Shown one piece after another: positions 62,289-64,000 of a stretch of DNA of 64,000 nt (position 1 is the first letter of the stretch; the number at the start of each line of letters is the position of its first letter). This DNA is from Rebecca billardiae RCC1528 (Eukaryota > Haptophyta). The stretch lies in contig OZ251233.1 in NCBI GenBank assembly GCA_965240325.2, positions 1,798,001 to 1,862,000 on the forward strand, in the 5' to 3' direction. The notes beneath the pieces were generated by a model. That model saw nothing but the letters and a program-made list of their open reading frames with translations. It made no database searches and was not told the DNA's origin. The position numbers and the translations under genes are program-made.

Positions 62289-63978
62289 TCATTTTGCCGG
62301 CGCTGCGTTGCCGTGCAGCTGCCTGAGCGTCTGCAGCACGCTCGGGTCGACGTCTTTGAGCAGCACCTCCTCGTAGTCCGTGCCGAGCACGTGCACCTTC
62401 TTCTTGGTGCGCTCGTTGAGGAAGTTGCTGATCACGCTCCACACCATCGGGAAGAAGAAGGGCGCGTTGATGAAGTAGAGGGTGGCCAGGGACTCCGGGT
62501 ACATCGAGGTGCACGTGCTGATGATCTGCTGCACCGTCGAGACCGCGCTCGCGTCCCTGAGCATCCACATGCCCATCCCGTGCAGGTCCTTGATCTGCAC
62601 CGACTGCACGAGCATCCCGGTCTCCACGGACATTTCGTCGATGATGATCTGGCGCAGCTCCGAGACCTGCGCGCGCGGCGGGGCGGGCGAGGCGGGCGAG
62701 GAGGCGCGCGCACGGCGGCGTCAGGCCCGCCCCTGCGCGGAGGCGGGCCACGCGCGCATGCGCACAGCCGAGAGCGCGAGCGAGCAAAGGCGCACGGCGG
62801 CGGCGCGCGCGCTTTTGGCCCTCCGCCGCCACTCGCGTGCGCCGCGGCGCGCGCGCGCGCACCCCGAGCATGAACTCAAAGAACCGGTCGGCGCCGACGT
62901 CATCCATGAGCTCACGCAGCCGTATCTGGCCCACCGGGTCGACGGAGACGACGTGGCCGTGGCGCGAGAGCCCGCAGTCCAGCTGTATCGGGTACACCTT
63001 GTACACCTCGCGCCCGTGCGGCATCTCGTCGGCCGTGAGCGAGCACTTGAGAATCTTCTCACGGATGCTCTCGACGTCGTGCTGTCTGCGCGTCGCGAGC
63101 ATCGCGCGGTACGCCGCGACGGCCTGCGGCACGGAGTGGCTGTACCCGCGGAGGAAGCGCAGCAGCTTGATATCGCCCGACACGTCGTCGTACTGCGGGA
63201 ACTCCTCTAGGTCGGAGGCGAGCTCTATTCGCCTGCGCGAGGGAGGCGGCCGCGGCGGGGGAAGACGTGAGCGACAGGGTGTGGCCGCGCGCCGCGCGTG
63301 GCCGCGTGCGGCGGGAGATGGGGCGGGGCGGTGGCCGCGGAGCGCGCGAGGTGGCGCGCACATGCGCGTGAGCAGCGGCGCCTCGTCCGTGGTGGTGAGC
63401 GGCAGCACGTCGAGCGTGTCGAGCTGCTGCGAGGTGCACGTGGCGAGCTGCTGGCTGTCGCCATGGCTCGGCATCAGCTGCTGCAGCCGCTCGCCGCGCG
63501 ACGAGCGGCGGCGCGGCGTGATGACGTTGAGCACCTCGTGCTCGATCTGCGGCCCTTGCAGCGCACCCAGCGTCACCTGCCGCTCGAGCGTTCCGCCACC
63601 GGGCTGCAGAGAGCCCATGCCTCGCGAGAAGGAGTGCGCCGCGCGACGCAAGCCGGTGCCCGGCGATGGGCCGCTGGCCGGGTGCCCGCTGCTGTCGTCG
63701 GGGGGAGGGTCGACGGCCAGCGGGCCTGCGAGTTTGGGTTCGCTCGTCGTGTCGACGTCCACCCTCCTCTCGGCCACTGAGAGCACGCCGGCGACGTGCG
63801 GCAGCGCCGAGCTCGCTCTCGCCGCTTCTGCATCGCGAGACGCCTGCTGGCTCGAGCGGCACAGGAGGCGTTCGATGCGCACCACGAGGTACACGACGCG
63901 TAGGATGAGATATGTCACCAGCACCAGCCCGATGTCCGTGAGCTTCACGCCCGATTCGCCGACAACCCACCACTGCAT
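62289..63978 (-). CDS. Sec14-like CRAL-TRIO lipid-transfer protein
   Basis: Three exons: 63978-63362, 63232-62863 and 62666-62289, with introns of 129 and 196 bp (GTGCGC donors, CAG acceptors). The 454-residue product has an N-terminal membrane segment (IGLVLVTYLILRVVYLVV), a long variable linker, then the CRAL-TRIO N part (DIKLLRFLRGYSHSVPQAV). The lipid-binding domain follows: VYPIQLDCGLSRHGHVVSVD, QIKDLHGMGMWML and MYPESLATLYFINAPFFFP. The domain ends with FLNERTKKKVHVLG. These blocks match Sec14 phosphatidylinositol/phosphatidylcholine transfer proteins. The start is 23 bp from the window edge, so an upstream exon or start cannot be excluded. Confidence 0.88.
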
Positions 63979-64000
63979 CGTCGGCGGCGCCGACGAGTGC

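Overview
The window is nuclear DNA of a GC-rich eukaryote, most likely a marine microalga. A haptophyte is my first guess, but this is inference from overall style. It has short spliceosomal introns (88-352 bp, usually donor GTGCGC and acceptor CAG, bodies made of alternating C and G). It also has eukaryote-only genes (PCNA, a DONSON-like replication factor, the ESCRT-II subunit SNF8, a Canopy-like ER protein, Sec14), a plant-type single-chain urease, a bestrophin-like channel and many AT, CA and GA microsatellites. There are no operons; genes are solitary or in tight head-to-head pairs.

Layout. 0.5-2.6 kb: a zinc-finger gene diverging from PCNA. 3.3-5.1 kb: a type-B carboxylesterase. 6.0-8.4 kb: a gene-less element bounded by 38-bp inverted repeats and holding three tandem ~390-bp repeats. 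8.6-12.6 kb: UreG and a complete three-exon urease, divergent. 13.5-15.6 kb: DONSON-like gene. 15.6-20.4 kb: repeat debris. 20.4-24.2 kb: a primase-polymerase (PrimPol/UL52-like) gene between long inverted repeats, followed by about 14 units of a ~97-bp repeat whose core is four GTTAC boxes. 24.2-26.8 kb: a mosaic of inverted and direct repeats joined at AT tracts. 26.8-29.1 kb: membrane protein with a TIR/HET-like tail. 29-33.4 kb: microsatellites and repeats. 33.4-36.3 kb: an internally duplicated membrane protein and SNF8. 37.9-40 kb: Canopy-like/sulfotransferase divergent pair. 40.1-41.6 kb: three insertions tied to AT tracts. 42.7-44.1 kb: bestrophin-like. 45.4-46.9 kb: gene remnant. 47.5-48.3 kb: Orai-like channel. 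48.8-51.7 kb: 2OG oxygenase/LRR-kinase divergent pair. 52.2-55.9 kb: a second, inverted, nearly identical urease-ureG copy in which ureG is broken. 56.5-60.1 kb: a large Ala/Lys-rich membrane-anchored repeat protein. 62.3-64 kb: Sec14-like gene.

How it fits together. Urease and its GTPase UreG share one bidirectional promoter region and would liberate ammonia from urea; the other urease accessory genes are not in the window. The inverted second copy means urease dose could be doubled while ureG is not. PCNA and DONSON both serve DNA replication but are 11 kb apart and need not be co-regulated. The best candidate for an undescribed system is the 20.4-24.2 kb unit: a catalytically complete-looking primase gene whose start codon lies in a long inverted repeat and which is flanked by iteron-like arrays, as expected of a self-replicating or mobile element.
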